DNA of 64,000 nucleotides, from assembly GCA_015059405.1 (NCBI GenBank), contig SVAL01000002.1, positions 62,001 through 126,000 of the forward strand. The letters are read 5' to 3'. Position 1 is the first letter of the stretch. Each line of letters starts with the position of its first letter. Positions 15,857-25,723 of this stretch are shown in pieces. Under the pieces are notes generated by a model. The model was not told the origin of the DNA. It did no database searches and saw only the letters and a program-made list of their open reading frames with translations. The position numbers and the translations under genes are program-made. Source of the stretch: Bacillota bacterium (GTDB lineage: Bacteria; Bacillota_I; Bacilli_A; RF39; UBA660).

Positions 15857-17986
15857 TTACATAGCATCTTTTCTAGAGAAATTTAATCTTCCTTTTTTAT
15901 CAGTACCGATTGCTTTAACTAAGATTTCATCTCCAACTTTAACTACATCTTCAGTTTTTTCTACTCTTTCTTTAGCAAGTTTAGAAATATGTACTAATCC
16001 TTCACATCCAGGCCAAACTTGAACAAAACATCCAAATTCTTCAACAGATACTACTTTAGCACTATATACTTTTCCTTCTTCTACTTCTTTAACGATATTT
16101 TGAATCATTTCAGCAGTCTTTTCAATAACTTCTTTATCACTATGATAAATAACTACTTTACCATCATCTTCAATATCTACTTTAACAGCACGAACATCAC
16201 TTACTAAGCTAACTCCACTAGCATCACAAATAATTTTAGTGATCATTTCTCCACCACGACCAATAACATCTTTAATCTTTTCTGGTTTAATCATGAATGT
16301 CATCATCTTAGGAGCATATTTACTAACTTCTTTTCTTGGTTCAGCAATTTGTTCTTGCATAACATCAAGTACTTCCATACGAGCATCTTTAGCTTGAGCA
16401 AGTGCTTCTTTTAAGATTTGTTCAGTAATTCCTTTAATTTTGATATCCATTTGAAGTGCACAAATACCACTTCTTGTTCCAGCAACTTTAAAGTCCATAT
16501 CACCTAAATGGTCTTCCATACCTTGAATATCAGTAAGAATTGTATAATCATCACCATCAGTAATTAATCCCATTGCAATACCAGCAACTGGAGCTTTAAT
16601 AGGTACACCTGCAGCCATTAAACTCATACATCCAGCACAAATAGATGCTTGGCTACTACTACCATTACTTTCAAGGATTTCACTAACTACACGAATTGTA
16701 TATGGGAATTCTTCTTCACTAGGAATAACTTGAGCAAGTGCTTTTTCTCCAAGTGCTCCATGTCCAATTTCACGTCTACCAGGAGATCCATATTTACCAG
16801 TTTCTCCTACTGAGAATTGTGGGAAGTTATAATGAAGCATAAATCTCTTTTCATCTTCTAAACTTAATCCATCTAATACTTGACTTTCTCCTAAAGCTCC
16901 TAAAGTAGTAATACTTAAACTTTGAGTTTGTCCACGAGTAAATAACGCAGAACCATGAGTTCTAGGTAGAATATCTATATCAGTAGATAATGGACGAATT
17001 TCAGTCATTTTTCTTCCGTCAGCACGAGTATGTTCTTTAACAACTATTTTTCTAAATATTTCATATTCTAATTCTTCTAATACTAATTTAACTTTAGTTG
17101 TTAATTCTTCTAATTCATCATCTTTTAAATCACTATTACTTTCAACATATGATTCAACAACAGCTTCTTTAACAGCATCAATTGTTTCATATTTTAAGAT
17201 TTTATCTTCAATTCTCATAGCAGAATCTAATTTTTCTTTACACATTTCTGCTATTTCATCTTTTAATGAATCCTCTATTTCTAGACATTCATATTCCATT
17301 TTTTCTACACCGACTTCAGAAATAATTTCTTCTTGGAATGAAATTAATTCTTTTATTGCTTCATGTCCAAACATTAAAGCTTCTAACATATCATCTTCTG
17401 ATACTTCTTTTGCACTAGATTCAACCATGTTAATAGCATTCTTTGTACCTGCAACAGTTAAATCAATATCAGAATTTTCTAATTGTTCAGGTGTAGGATT
17501 AATAACTAACTTTCCATCAACTCTACCTACTTTAACACCAGCAATAGGTCCATCAAATGGAATCTTACTAATACTAGTAGCTAAACTTGATCCAAATAAA
17601 GCTGTAATTTCAGGAGAATTATCTTGTTCTACTGATAAAACAGTATTAACTATTTGAACTTCATTTCTAAACCCTTCTGGGAATAATGGACGCATAGGTC
17701 TATCAATCATTCTAGCAGCAAGTGTTGCATTTTCTGTAGGACGTCCTTCCCTTTTAATAAATCCACCAGGGATTTTACCAACTGAATATAATTTTTCTTG
17801 ATACAAAACCATTAAAGGAAAGAAGTCTGATAAAATATTAGCATTTTTACTAACAACAGCTGTTGATAAAACAACAGTATCACCATATCTAACTAAAACA
17901 GCACCATGAGCTTGTTTAGCCATTTCACCATGTTCAACAACGATTTTTCTTCCTCTAAAATCAAATTCGAAAACTTTCTTTTCCAT
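15857..17986 (-). CDS. pnp: Polyribonucleotide nucleotidyltransferase
   Basis: 709 residues from the ATG at 17986 with GGAGG seven bases before it; an in-frame start four codons earlier lacks a site. Two RNase PH domains (about 10-210 and 310-540; [53 protein letters not shown]), then a KH domain ([15 protein letters not shown], about 560-615) and an S1 domain ([17 protein letters not shown], to the end). It degrades RNA 3' to 5' with phosphate. The order rpsO-pnp is classical in bacteria and is kept here. Confidence 0.98.
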   Translation of the reverse strand: MEKKVFEFDFRGRKIVVEHGEMAKQAHGAVLVRYGDTVVLSTAVVSKNANILSDFFPLMVLYQEKLYSVGKIPGGFIKREGRPTENATLAARMIDRPMRPLFPEGFRNEVQIVNTVLSVEQDNSPEITALFGSSLATSISKIPFDGPIAGVKVGRVDGKLVINPTPEQLENSDIDLTVAGTKNAINMVESSAKEVSEDDMLEALMFGHEAIKELISFQEEIISEVGVEKMEYECLEIEDSLKDEIAEMCKEKLDSAMRIEDKILKYETIDAVKEAVVESYVESNSDLKDDELEELTTKVKLVLEELEYEIFRKIVVKEHTRADGRKMTEIRPLSTDIDILPRTHGSALFTRGQTQSLSITTLGALGESQVLDGLSLEDEKRFMLHYNFPQFSVGETGKYGSPGRREIGHGALGEKALAQVIPSEEEFPYTIRVVSEILESNGSSSQASICAGCMSLMAAGVPIKAPVAGIAMGLITDGDDYTILTDIQGMEDHLGDMDFKVAGTRSGICALQMDIKIKGITEQILKEALAQAKDARMEVLDVMQEQIAEPRKEVSKYAPKMMTFMIKPEKIKDVIGRGGEMITKIICDASGVSLVSDVRAVKVDIEDDGKVVIYHSDKEVIEKTAEMIQNIVKEVEEGKVYSAKVVSVEEFGCFVQVWPGCEGLVHISKLAKERVEKTEDVVKVGDEILVKAIGTDKKGRLNFSRKDAM

Positions 17987-18029
17987 ATTTACCTCCAATA
18001 AATCAATTATAAACTATATTTTGCAAAAA

Positions 18030-18054
18030 TAAAAGACACCAAAAAATAGTGTCT
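18030..18054 (-). terminator. Terminator between rpsO and pnp
   Basis: AGACAC/GTGTCT stem and T-rich tail on the minus strand. Probably allows partial read-through into pnp. Confidence 0.6.
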
Positions 18055-18071
18055 ACTTTTATTTAATATAA

Positions 18072-18341
18072 TTACTTTCTTAAACCTAATTCTTTAATTA
18101 ATGCACGATATCTATTAACATCATGTTTAACTAAGTAGTTTAATAAGTTCTTTCTTTGCCCAACTTTCTTTAAAAGTCCTCTTTGTGAATGATAATCATG
18201 AGTATGATCTTTCATATGTTCAGTTAAAGCGTTGATTTCTTCAGTTAAAATTGCAACTTGAACTTCAACAGAACCACAATCTCCTTCACTTCTAGCAAAT
18301 TTCTTAATAATTTCTTGTTTTCTTTCTTTAGTCATTGCCAT
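18072..18341 (-). CDS. rpsO: 30S ribosomal protein S15
   Basis: 89 residues, exact family length. Four-helix protein binding 16S r[65 protein letters not shown]. Strong AAGGAGGA site. A hairpin leader precedes it (18367-18410). Confidence 0.99.
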   Translation of the reverse strand: MAMTKERKQEIIKKFARSEGDCGSVEVQVAILTEEINALTEHMKDHTHDYHSQRGLLKKVGQRKNLLNYLVKHDVNRYRALIKELGLRK

Positions 18342-18366
18342 AATTAATTCCTCCTTATAATATTCG

Positions 18367-18410
18367 CTTAATCTGGGTACCAGTCGGAATAATCAAGTAC
18401 TAAGATTAAG
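18367..18410 (-). promoter_or_regulatory. rpsO leader hairpin (S15 autoregulatory element)
   Basis: Outer stem CTTAATCT/AGATTAAG encloses a GTAC...GGTACC segment, placed 25-70 nt before the rpsO start. Position and shape suit the S15-binding leader found in Gram-positive bacteria, by which S15 represses its own mRNA. Assigned from position and pairing only. Confidence 0.55.
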
Positions 18411-18455
18411 TAGCAAAGATAATATAACCTATTTTTACAAATAAATCAAGTGTTT

Positions 18456-19289
18456 TTATTTTTTTTCTTCTCTACTTACATAAATATAATTACCAGTTTC
18501 TTTTTCATATTTAAATGTATATATAATAGAACTCTTATCAGTTGAATCATATTCATTTACTAATGTTGTATTTAATTTTAAAGTTATACCTTCTTGTTCA
18601 ATTGAATCTAAAGTATGTATATTATTAACAGTTTCGTCTCCGAAAGGAGCTGTATATTCTGCAAAAACATCATTTTTCTTATCATAATGATAAATTGTAC
18701 TAATTATTCTAAAATCTGTATTAGTATAATTTGAATTAATACCAAACATTTCTTGATATTTTTCTTTTAAATATTTTGAATCAATCGCATTAGTACTATC
18801 TATCGTCTCATCATAATCGGGAACACAAGTAAACTCTGACTTACCCCATCCCATTTCATAATAAACACTTTTATCTTCTAAATTACTACATTTAACTACT
18901 TTTTTAATACTATCTAAATCTAGATTTAGATATGCAATAGCCATATTATTTTCTTTACTACCACGACTTAAAAGTTCATGTCTAATCCAATCAGATTCAT
19001 TAAAATTTTTAAAAAGCGTTTTAACAACTGGACTGTCTTTAGTTAAAGTTTCTAATTGAAGATTTTCATCTTCTTTTTCTTCTTTATCTTCCACAATTTC
19101 TTTATCTTTATCTTCTTTTTCTTCTATCTTTTCATTATCTTTATTATTACTATTACCAAGGACATATCCCACTCCTACACATAATCCCATAAAAAAGATT
19201 CCAATTAAAGATAATAAAATACCTTTCATCCATCTATTAGACTTTTCTAACTCTTTAACTTGTTTTTCTAAATTTTCTTCTTTTTTCAT
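18456..19289 (-). CDS. Membrane-anchored protein with acidic linker
   Basis: 277 residues, not recognised. A short coiled N-terminus (EENLEKQVKELEKSNRWMKG) precedes one membrane helix (residues 22-46, ILLSLIGIFFMGLCVGVGYV). It then has a Lys/Glu/Asp linker of about 35 residues and an extracellular beta-rich domain of about 180 residues (TLTKDSPVVKTLFKNFNESD, GWGKSEFTCVPDY, YTAPFGDETVNNIHTLDSI). Monocistronic between glyQS and rpsO. Confidence 0.6.
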   Translation of the reverse strand: MKKEENLEKQVKELEKSNRWMKGILLSLIGIFFMGLCVGVGYVLGNSNNKDNEKIEEKEDKDKEIVEDKEEKEDENLQLETLTKDSPVVKTLFKNFNESDWIRHELLSRGSKENNMAIAYLNLDLDSIKKVVKCSNLEDKSVYYEMGWGKSEFTCVPDYDETIDSTNAIDSKYLKEKYQEMFGINSNYTNTDFRIISTIYHYDKKNDVFAEYTAPFGDETVNNIHTLDSIEQEGITLKLNTTLVNEYDSTDKSSIIYTFKYEKETGNYIYVSREEKK

Positions 19290-19325
19290 AACGCACCTCT
19301 ATTATTATAATAACATAAGCAAAAG

Positions 19326-19347
19326 AAAAAAAGACAATAAATTGTCT
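19326..19347 (-). terminator. Terminator after glyQS
   Basis: AGACAAT/ATTGTCT stem and seven T residues on the minus strand, just past the stop. Confidence 0.75.
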
Positions 19348-19352
19348 CTTTC

Positions 19353-20726
19353 TTAAAATTTGATTCTTTCATTTACATAATTTGCTACTTCTTCAAGTTT
19401 TAATGTAACTTGTTCCATAGTATCTCTATCTCTTACTGTTACTGTACCATTATTTAAAGTATTATCATCAATTGTAATCGCAAATGGAGTACCAATTACA
19501 TCACTTCTTCTATATCTCTTACCAATGTTACCACTATCATCATATCCACACATAAATTCTTTAGAAAGCATTCTATATACTTCTTCAGCTTTTTCACTAT
19601 GATATTTTTTAATTAAAGGTAATACTGTTACTTTATATGGTGCTAAGAAAGGATGAAATTTCATAACTTCTCTTATTTCTCCACCTTCTAATTCTTCTTC
19701 ATGATAACTATTACATAATACTGTTAAAACTAATCTTTCTACCCCTAAAGATGGTTCTACAACATATGGAATATATCTTTCATTAGTTTCAGGATCTAAA
19801 TAACTCATACTTTGACCAGAGAATTTTTCATGTTGAGTTAAGTCATAATTAGTACGACTTGCGATTCCCCATAATTCTCCCCAACCAAATGGGAATAAAT
19901 ATTCTATATCAGTAGTAGCATTACTATAGAAACTTAATTCTTCTTGAGAATGATCTCTCATTCTTAAATTTTCTTCTTTAATACCTAAAGATATTAAGAA
20001 ATTTTTACAATAGTCTTTATAATGTTTAAACCAATCAAGTTCAGTACCTGGTTTACAGAAGAATTCTAATTCCATTTGTTCAAATTCACGAACACGGAAA
20101 ATAAAGTTACCAGGAGTAATTTCATTTCTAAAACTTTTTCCTACTTGTCCTACCCCAAATGGTACTTTTAATCTCATACTTCTTTGAATATTTAAGAAAT
20201 CTGCAAAAATACCTTGAGCAGTTTCTGGTCTTAAATAAATAGTATTTTTAGAATCTTCAGTAACACCTTGGAAAGTCTTAAACATTAAGTTAAATTGTCT
20301 TATATCAGTAAAGTTCTTTTTTCCACAATCAGGACAAACAATATTATGTTCGTTAATATAATTAATTAATTCTTCATTACTCATACCACCAGCATCTTCA
20401 ACACCATCATCTTCAACTAATTTATCAGCTCTGTGTCTAGTATTACATTCTTTACAATCAATAAGCGGATCAGAGAAAGTTGCTAAATGACCTGATGCTT
20501 CCCAGGTCTTAGGATTCATTAAAATAGCACTATCAAGACCTACATTATTAGGATCTTCTTGTACAAACTTCTTTAACCAAGCCTTCTTAACATTACTTTT
20601 AAGTTCCGCACCTAATGGACCATAATCCCAAGTATTCGCAAGTCCTCCATATATTTCACTACCTTGAAAAATAAACCCATATTGTTTACAAAAACTAACT
20701 AATTTTTCCATATTTAATTCACTCAT
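19353..20726 (-). CDS. glyS: Glycyl-tRNA synthetase (dimeric type)
   Basis: 457 residues. Class II synthetase of the alpha2 (GlyQS/eukaryotic-like) type: motif 1 region [20 protein letters not shown], zinc-type Cys pairs ([15 protein letters not shown]), motif 2 [20 protein letters not shown] with [12 protein letters not shown], and motif 3 [14 protein letters not shown]. The C-terminal anticodon domain starts near [10 protein letters not shown]. It charges tRNA-Gly and is controlled by the T-box leader just upstream. Confidence 0.97.
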   Translation of the reverse strand: MSELNMEKLVSFCKQYGFIFQGSEIYGGLANTWDYGPLGAELKSNVKKAWLKKFVQEDPNNVGLDSAILMNPKTWEASGHLATFSDPLIDCKECNTRHRADKLVEDDGVEDAGGMSNEELINYINEHNIVCPDCGKKNFTDIRQFNLMFKTFQGVTEDSKNTIYLRPETAQGIFADFLNIQRSMRLKVPFGVGQVGKSFRNEITPGNFIFRVREFEQMELEFFCKPGTELDWFKHYKDYCKNFLISLGIKEENLRMRDHSQEELSFYSNATTDIEYLFPFGWGELWGIASRTNYDLTQHEKFSGQSMSYLDPETNERYIPYVVEPSLGVERLVLTVLCNSYHEEELEGGEIREVMKFHPFLAPYKVTVLPLIKKYHSEKAEEVYRMLSKEFMCGYDDSGNIGKRYRRSDVIGTPFAITIDDNTLNNGTVTVRDRDTMEQVTLKLEEVANYVNERIKF

Positions 20727-20744
20727 ATATTCATCTCCTTATAA

Positions 20745-20859
20745 ATAAAAAACTTCTAGAATTTTGTAAGGACGATTTATCGCGGTTCCACCTTACTTAT
20801 TCTAGAAGAATCTCTCTTAATATATAGCTGATAGTTTTCCACACCGTCATCGCTTCATG
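20745..20859 (-). promoter_or_regulatory. T-box leader of glyS (unusually short)
   Basis: The T-box AAGGTGGAACCGCG lies at 20781-20794 (minus strand), followed by the terminator 3' half and a T-run. The terminator pairs 20791-20808 (CTTCTAGAATAAGTAAGG) with 20753-20771 (CCTTACAAAATTCTAGA). Uncharged tRNA-Gly binding should favour the antiterminator and glyS transcription. With the start near 20859, only about 60 nt remain for Stem I, well below the usual size; I could not place the specifier codon with certainty. Confidence 0.88.
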
Positions 20860-20865
20860 AAAGTA

Positions 20866-20894
20866 ATTATAATACAAAAACACTACTAAATCAA
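20866..20894 (-). promoter_or_regulatory. Promoter of the glyS T-box transcript
   Basis: TTGATT (20889-20894), 17-bp spacer, TATAAT (20866-20871). Confidence 0.8.
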
Positions 20895-21442
20895 TCTTTT
20901 TTTAATAGATACTCCTCTAAAGTTAGACTTTCTTTATAAATATAATCTGCAACATCTCCCACATATCTAATATGCCATGGTTCATAAGGATAACCAGTAA
21001 TACTTTCTTTACCCTTCATGTATCTAAGAATAAATCCAAACTTACTTAAATGTTTATGAATTTCTAAATAAATATCTTCATGTTTCATAAGTTCATGATT
21101 ACCAATTAAGAAGTTTCCATCCACCATGATATCTATATCAATCGCAAGAGCAGTATGATGTTCACTACATCCAACAGATGCTACTGTTTTATCAGCATAT
21201 TCTTTTCCATAACGTACTACAAATTCATCATATATTTCTTGTTGTCTTTCTATACTCCTATATGCAGAACTAATACATATAGTAATTCCCTTATTTAAAA
21301 GATACTCTTTTAATTTTAAATATGCTAAAGCAGCTTCTTTCTCTACTAAAAACGTTTCTTCTTCTACTTCTACCAAAGAAATAGTATCTAAATAAGAATC
21401 ATCTATTTTATTTTCTTTATTAACTAAAACTATACTATTCAT
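20891..21442 (-). CDS. VanY-type D-Ala-D-Ala carboxypeptidase
   Basis: 183 residues, M15B peptidase fold. Landmarks: ISSAYRSIERQQEIYDEFV, the zinc ligand pair of SEHHTALAIDIDI (H and D), and EPWHIRYVG with the third ligand and catalytic Glu. It trims the terminal D-Ala from peptidoglycan stem peptides. No signal peptide or membrane anchor is seen in this ORF, so it may act in the cytoplasm or leave the cell by another route. The stop overlaps the -35 of the glyS T-box promoter. Confidence 0.88.
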   Translation of the reverse strand: MNSIVLVNKENKIDDSYLDTISLVEVEEETFLVEKEAALAYLKLKEYLLNKGITICISSAYRSIERQQEIYDEFVVRYGKEYADKTVASVGCSEHHTALAIDIDIMVDGNFLIGNHELMKHEDIYLEIHKHLSKFGFILRYMKGKESITGYPYEPWHIRYVGDVADYIYKESLTLEEYLLKKD

Positions 21443-21454
21443 AAAAACTCCTAA

Positions 21455-21480
21455 AAAAAATGATATAAAAATTATATCAT
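21455..21480 (-). terminator. Terminator after the pseudopilin gene
   Basis: ATGATATAA-type stem with TATATCAT and an eight-T tail on the minus strand, 4 bp past the stop at 21484. Confidence 0.65.
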
Positions 21481-21483
21481 ATT

Positions 21484-21987
21484 TTATTTTGTATTTCTTT
21501 TTCCATCTTTATCATATATAACTATTTTTTCACGTTCACCAATTAATTGATTAGTATCTATAGTTAAATTATCTGAATGATGAACATCTTTAATATCTAA
21601 ATCAGATTCACGCACTAAGTCTACTCTAAATCCCTTTTCATCTACACTAGTCCAGTAAAAAGTAACATTATTATCCTTACTATCTACTGTAACAACTACA
21701 TAAGCATCAATCCATTTACCATAAGGACTTTTAGATAACTTCTTTTCTGTATCTAAATTATTAACATGAATATAATAAACCGTATTAGAATCTCTAACAA
21801 CGATCTTTTGTTGTGCAATCATATTTGAAGCTATTGTCATATATTCATGAGCAGTCGATACATAAGTATCCTTTTTACTCTTTTCAATATAAGAATTTAC
21901 ACTAACAACTGCAATTGCCATTACAATTCCTAAAATTACTATAACTGCAAGCATTTCTACAAGCGTAAAACCATTTTTATTTTTCAT
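21484..21987 (-). CDS. Type IV pilin-like (ComGC-type) protein
   Basis: 167 residues from the ATG at 21987 (AAGGTG site; the ORF extends 18 codons upstream as a shadow). KNKNGFTLVEMLAVIVILGI is a class III prepilin start with Gly before Phe and Glu five residues in. The remainder is a small soluble domain (AHEYMTIASNMIAQQKIVVR, YGKWIDAYVVVTVDSKDNN). It shares the N-terminal helix type with the DGR target at 803-2263 but has no variable region. Monocistronic. Confidence 0.85.
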   Translation of the reverse strand: MKNKNGFTLVEMLAVIVILGIVMAIAVVSVNSYIEKSKKDTYVSTAHEYMTIASNMIAQQKIVVRDSNTVYYIHVNNLDTEKKLSKSPYGKWIDAYVVVTVDSKDNNVTFYWTSVDEKGFRVDLVRESDLDIKDVHHSDNLTIDTNQLIGEREKIVIYDKDGKRNTK

Positions 21988-22093
21988 ATAAATCACCTTA
22001 TTTTCAATTATGATTATAATAAAAATCAAAATAAAAAGCAATAATCAACAACTATAAATAGTTATTAATTATTACTTATAAATTTATTACTAA

Positions 22094-22561
22094 TTATTTC
22101 TTAGAACCTTTTACTTCATCAAGTTCTTCTTTAGCACCAGTAACTGCATCATATATATTTTTTAAACCTGGAGTATTTCTCATAGTTGTACCTAAAGTTG
22201 CTTTAGTTAATTTATATCCAGCACCAGTCATTAATGCCCAAGTAATAGTTTCAAAACTAATAAGATTAAATTGAGGAAGTGCAGCAATTGCTATAATATT
22301 AGCAGCACCAAATCCAGTTAATCCTAATCCTACAGTAGTACCAACTACAGCTGCTCCATAAATAATCTTTTTAAAAGCATCTCTTAATTTGATATTACCT
22401 TTACTTGTTTTTATAGTAGTAGAACCACTATCTTTAAGTTTAATTCCTGATACATCTACTTTTTTAGGTGTAGATGTAGTTGTAGTTTTAGGTGTTGTTG
22501 TAGTTGTCTTTGGAGTACTTCCACCTTTAATATATTTATCAAAATCTGAACTATAAGCCAT
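22094..22561 (-). CDS. Small membrane protein with Thr-rich N-terminus
   Basis: 155 residues, not recognised. Residues 14-35 are a low-complexity Pro/Thr/Lys tract (TPKTTTTTPKTTTTSTPKK). Two hydrophobic Gly/Ala-rich segments follow (YGAAVVGTTVGLGLTGFGAA, then ANIIAIAALPQF to WALMTGAGYKL). The C-terminus is charged. It neighbours another Gly/Ala-rich membrane protein (22605-22949) on the same strand; the pair may act together, but no function can be named. Confidence 0.55.
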   Translation of the reverse strand: MAYSSDFDKYIKGGSTPKTTTTTPKTTTTSTPKKVDVSGIKLKDSGSTTIKTSKGNIKLRDAFKKIIYGAAVVGTTVGLGLTGFGAANIIAIAALPQFNLISFETITWALMTGAGYKLTKATLGTTMRNTPGLKNIYDAVTGAKEELDEVKGSKK

Positions 22562-22604
22562 TATAAATTCCCCACTTCTATTTTATATTATCTCTATTAC
22601 AATA

Positions 22605-22949
22605 TTATCTAATTTTTTTAGATTTTGCAATTATTTTGTCTTGAGTATCTACGTTTTTATTCCAAACTTCATTAGTTTCTGCTTCATAATCTGCTTGCTT
22701 TTTAATTTGAATAGCACTATAAGCAGTACCTATAATACCAAATCCAGTTGCAATAGCAGGAGCAACAGCTAAACCACCAGCTATTAATAATCCTGTACCA
22801 ATTACACCAGATACTAAACTTACTCCAGCACATACACCAAAGAAAACTTTATTAACTCTAATAGCACCATACATACTATTAAGAGTTTCAAAATTATCCT
22901 CTACTCTTTCTAATGCTTCTTCTTTTGTTACTTTAACTTCTTTTTCCAT
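22605..22949 (-). CDS. Small membrane protein with two helices
   Basis: 114 residues from the ATG at 22949, which has AGGGGGA upstream; the longer ORF lacks a site. An N-terminal acidic helix (EEALERVEDNFETLNSMYGA) is followed by two hydrophobic segments (FFGVCAGVSLVSGVIGTGLL, AVAPAIATGFGIIGTAYSAI) and a charged tail. Function unknown. 43 bp upstream of the Thr-rich protein gene, so probably co-transcribed. Confidence 0.55.
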   Translation of the reverse strand: MEKEVKVTKEEALERVEDNFETLNSMYGAIRVNKVFFGVCAGVSLVSGVIGTGLLIAGGLAVAPAIATGFGIIGTAYSAIQIKKQADYEAETNEVWNKNVDTQDKIIAKSKKIR

Positions 22950-23163
22950 AATTATTATCCCCCTTACAAATGTGTACATATTATAACACAAATATATAAA
23001 AAAGTCAATTTTATCAAGATCTTATACACTTTAGATAAATATTTACCTTCTTATCCAAATGTGTCACCATAATACCACAAAACTTAAAAAAAATCAATTT
23101 TTATACAAAAATCTATTATAAAACAGTATCTTTATCACAAAAAAAGGAATTAAACATATGTTT

Positions 23164-24123
23164 TTATGCTAATCCCTCACTAATACCTAAAATAACTATA
23201 CCTAAAAGTACTATAAATATTGAAATATATTCCCATATATTTAACTTTTCTTTTAAAAATACTCTAGATAACAATACAGAAACCATACTATAAGATGCAA
23301 TTATTGGACAAGCAAGCGTTGAATTACCACTAATCGCAAATACATAAAAGAATTGTCCTAAAGTCTCAAATACAGCCGCAAATAACCTAGATTTAACTTT
23401 TAATACACCAATTTCTTCTTTTTTAAAGAACTTTAAATATATAAATACAACAAGTCCATATATAAAGAAAGTATATTCATATGCTATTAATGCTGGATCT
23501 TCTCCAATTAATTCTAACTTATCTAAATAAATAGAATCTAAAAAAGTACCTGCTCCATCTAAAATACAATATAAAAGTGGAAATATTAAAGCTGTAAAAG
23601 TTGCTATCTTTTTAATTTTTTCTTTTTTCTTAAACTTTAAAAACTTATCTTTTTCTCTTTCTTTTTTTAATTTTTTCTTTAAAAGCGCAAGTTCCTTCTT
23701 TTGACTATTTCTTTCAAAAATACTTAAACAACTAACACCTATTCCTATAATAATTATCCCAATAATATCCAAAATACCAAGAGTTTCTCTAAATATTAAA
23801 AATAATAATATTGATGTAATAACTCCACTACAATTTTGAATAGGAGATGAAATAGATAATTCCAAATACTTTAATCCCTTATAACCAATAATCATAGAAG
23901 TTATATAAAAGAATGATACCGGTAAATATTTAATTAAATCCATTAATGAAAAATTAATCCCATTAACTACTAAATAAATGGATGCATGAATACCCATTAC
24001 TAAACCAACCATTATCCCAGTTTTTAAATGACTATTATTATCTTCATCTTTATTACCTATCTTATAAAACAAATCCGCGACTGCCCAAAACAAAAGTGTT
24101 ACAATCGCATAAATAAACCACAT
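23164..24123 (-). CDS. EamA/DMT-family transporter
   Basis: 319 residues, ten membrane helices in two homologous EamA halves (MWFIYAIVTLLFWAVADLFY at the start; IIASYSMVSVLLSRVFLKEK in the second half). A very basic cytoplasmic loop of about 35 residues (SQKKELALLKKKLKKEREKD, KFKKKEKIKK) joins the halves and is longer than usual. Likely exporter or importer of a small metabolite, substrate unknown. 7 bp downstream of the flippase gene, so likely co-transcribed with it. Confidence 0.8.
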   Translation of the reverse strand: MWFIYAIVTLLFWAVADLFYKIGNKDEDNNSHLKTGIMVGLVMGIHASIYLVVNGINFSLMDLIKYLPVSFFYITSMIIGYKGLKYLELSISSPIQNCSGVITSILLFLIFRETLGILDIIGIIIIGIGVSCLSIFERNSQKKELALLKKKLKKEREKDKFLKFKKKEKIKKIATFTALIFPLLYCILDGAGTFLDSIYLDKLELIGEDPALIAYEYTFFIYGLVVFIYLKFFKKEEIGVLKVKSRLFAAVFETLGQFFYVFAISGNSTLACPIIASYSMVSVLLSRVFLKEKLNIWEYISIFIVLLGIVILGISEGLA

Positions 24124-24130
24124 AAAACCA

Positions 24131-25669
24131 CTACTTTCTAATTAACTTTCTCTTTACTTTAGAAATAATATCTATACTTAAATTCTTAAAATAATTAAAT
24201 TCAGGACTATTTCTATATATTAAAATAAATACTATATTAGGAACAATCAAACAAATAAAACATTTTAATATAAAACTTAATAAAATATTACCTGTTATAA
24301 AACTACATAAATAATATAAAACAAATCCTACTATTAAAGTTAAAATCATCTTACTAAAATAATCTAAATAATATTTACTAACTTTACTTTTTAATCCATC
24401 TTTAAATAAAACATATACTTCTATCCAAAAAGATAAAGAAAAATAACTAATTGCTGTACCTAAAAATACTCCAAACACTCCTAAATACTTAGCTAAAATA
24501 ATAGATATAATTAAATTAGAAACAACTTCAAAAACAGTACGATATCTATCTTTATAAAATAATCCTGCTGCTTCTCTAAATGAAATAACTACTTTTCTCA
24601 TCACAGTAAAATAAAAATTAAATACTATTATAAATACTACACTTAAACTAAATATATATTCTTTACCCGCAAACATATATATAAAATCATTAAATAAAAC
24701 AATTAAACATATAGAACAAAAATAAGAAAGCCAGAAAGTTATAAAATTACTTTTCTTAAACAACTCTATTCTTCTGGATTCATCCTGATCAATAAAGAAA
24801 TTACCGATTCCTGGAGTTAAATTAGTATATAACTGATTTATTACTATAGAAAGAGCATAAGTTACTAAACGATAATTAGAATATAACCCTACACTAGCCA
24901 AATTAACAAACTTAGAAATAATAATATTATCAGTAGAATTAACTACTACATTACCTACTTTTTGAATCATTAATCCCTTTGTATTTTGAACTATTTCTTT
25001 CTTTTCTTTTTTACTTAATTTCTTAATCTTTTTTTCTTTTAAGAAAGGATACATTATATCTGCCTTACGACTTAAAGCCCAATTAGATAAAATAGTCATA
25101 ATAACTTGAATAATTAAATATCCAAAATAATCATGAGAAATAAGTAAATATATAATTTGAATAATATTCATACCTATATAAAAACCATATCTATAAATAG
25201 TTTCTATATGACGATTTTGATCTGCTAAAATTAAATTTCTTTTATAAGAAAAGAAATAAGATACCGCAGTATTAGTAACATATAAAGCATATATTAACTC
25301 AAGGCCCCATATATCAGGCATATCATTAATAAAAAAACTTAAAAAAGGTGTAAGTAAAAAACCAAGACCAAAGATAATAATTCCTATAATTGTATATACC
25401 TTTTTAAATACCGCCATTAAACTCTTTAACTTTTCAGTATCTTTAGTAGCCAGTGGTTTATATAAAGAATAAGTAATAGCTGTACCTACTCCTAATTCAG
25501 TTAAAGATAAAACTGTTAAAATATTAGAAAATAGTCCATCTAAACCTAGATAAGTACTACCTAGTATTCTAATAAAAACAAGTCTAACTATAAAACTTGC
25601 AAGTATTCCAAGACCTTGTCCTAAAAAAGAAAAAGATATATTTCTAATCATATTATTAGTTCTAGACAT
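24131..25669 (-). CDS. Polysaccharide/lipid flippase (MATE/MVF-like, Wzx type)
   Basis: 512 residues with about 12-14 membrane helices. The start (ISFSFLGQGLGILASFIVRL, LGSTYLGLDGLFSNILTVLS) is typical of the oligosaccharide flippase (PST) family that moves lipid-linked sugars across the membrane. No glycosyltransferases are adjacent, so its substrate is unknown. Ends in a basic tail (ISKVKRKLIRK). Confidence 0.85.
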   Translation of the reverse strand: MSRTNNMIRNISFSFLGQGLGILASFIVRLVFIRILGSTYLGLDGLFSNILTVLSLTELGVGTAITYSLYKPLATKDTEKLKSLMAVFKKVYTIIGIIIFGLGFLLTPFLSFFINDMPDIWGLELIYALYVTNTAVSYFFSYKRNLILADQNRHIETIYRYGFYIGMNIIQIIYLLISHDYFGYLIIQVIMTILSNWALSRKADIMYPFLKEKKIKKLSKKEKKEIVQNTKGLMIQKVGNVVVNSTDNIIISKFVNLASVGLYSNYRLVTYALSIVINQLYTNLTPGIGNFFIDQDESRRIELFKKSNFITFWLSYFCSICLIVLFNDFIYMFAGKEYIFSLSVVFIIVFNFYFTVMRKVVISFREAAGLFYKDRYRTVFEVVSNLIISIILAKYLGVFGVFLGTAISYFSLSFWIEVYVLFKDGLKSKVSKYYLDYFSKMILTLIVGFVLYYLCSFITGNILLSFILKCFICLIVPNIVFILIYRNSPEFNYFKNLSIDIISKVKRKLIRK

Positions 25670-25694
25670 ATTATCACCAGAAAAATTATATCAC

Positions 25695-25718
25695 AAAAAA
25701 AGTCTTCAAAGAAGACTT
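25695..25718 (-). terminator. Terminator after the ABC exporter operon
   Basis: AAGTCTTC/GAAGACTT stem, AAA loop and seven T residues on the minus strand, 6 bp past the stop at 25724. Confidence 0.8.
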
Positions 25719-25723
25719 ATAAA

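Noticed and set aside
17427..17657. + strand open frame inside pnp
   Set aside because: Antisense shadow of a highly conserved gene.
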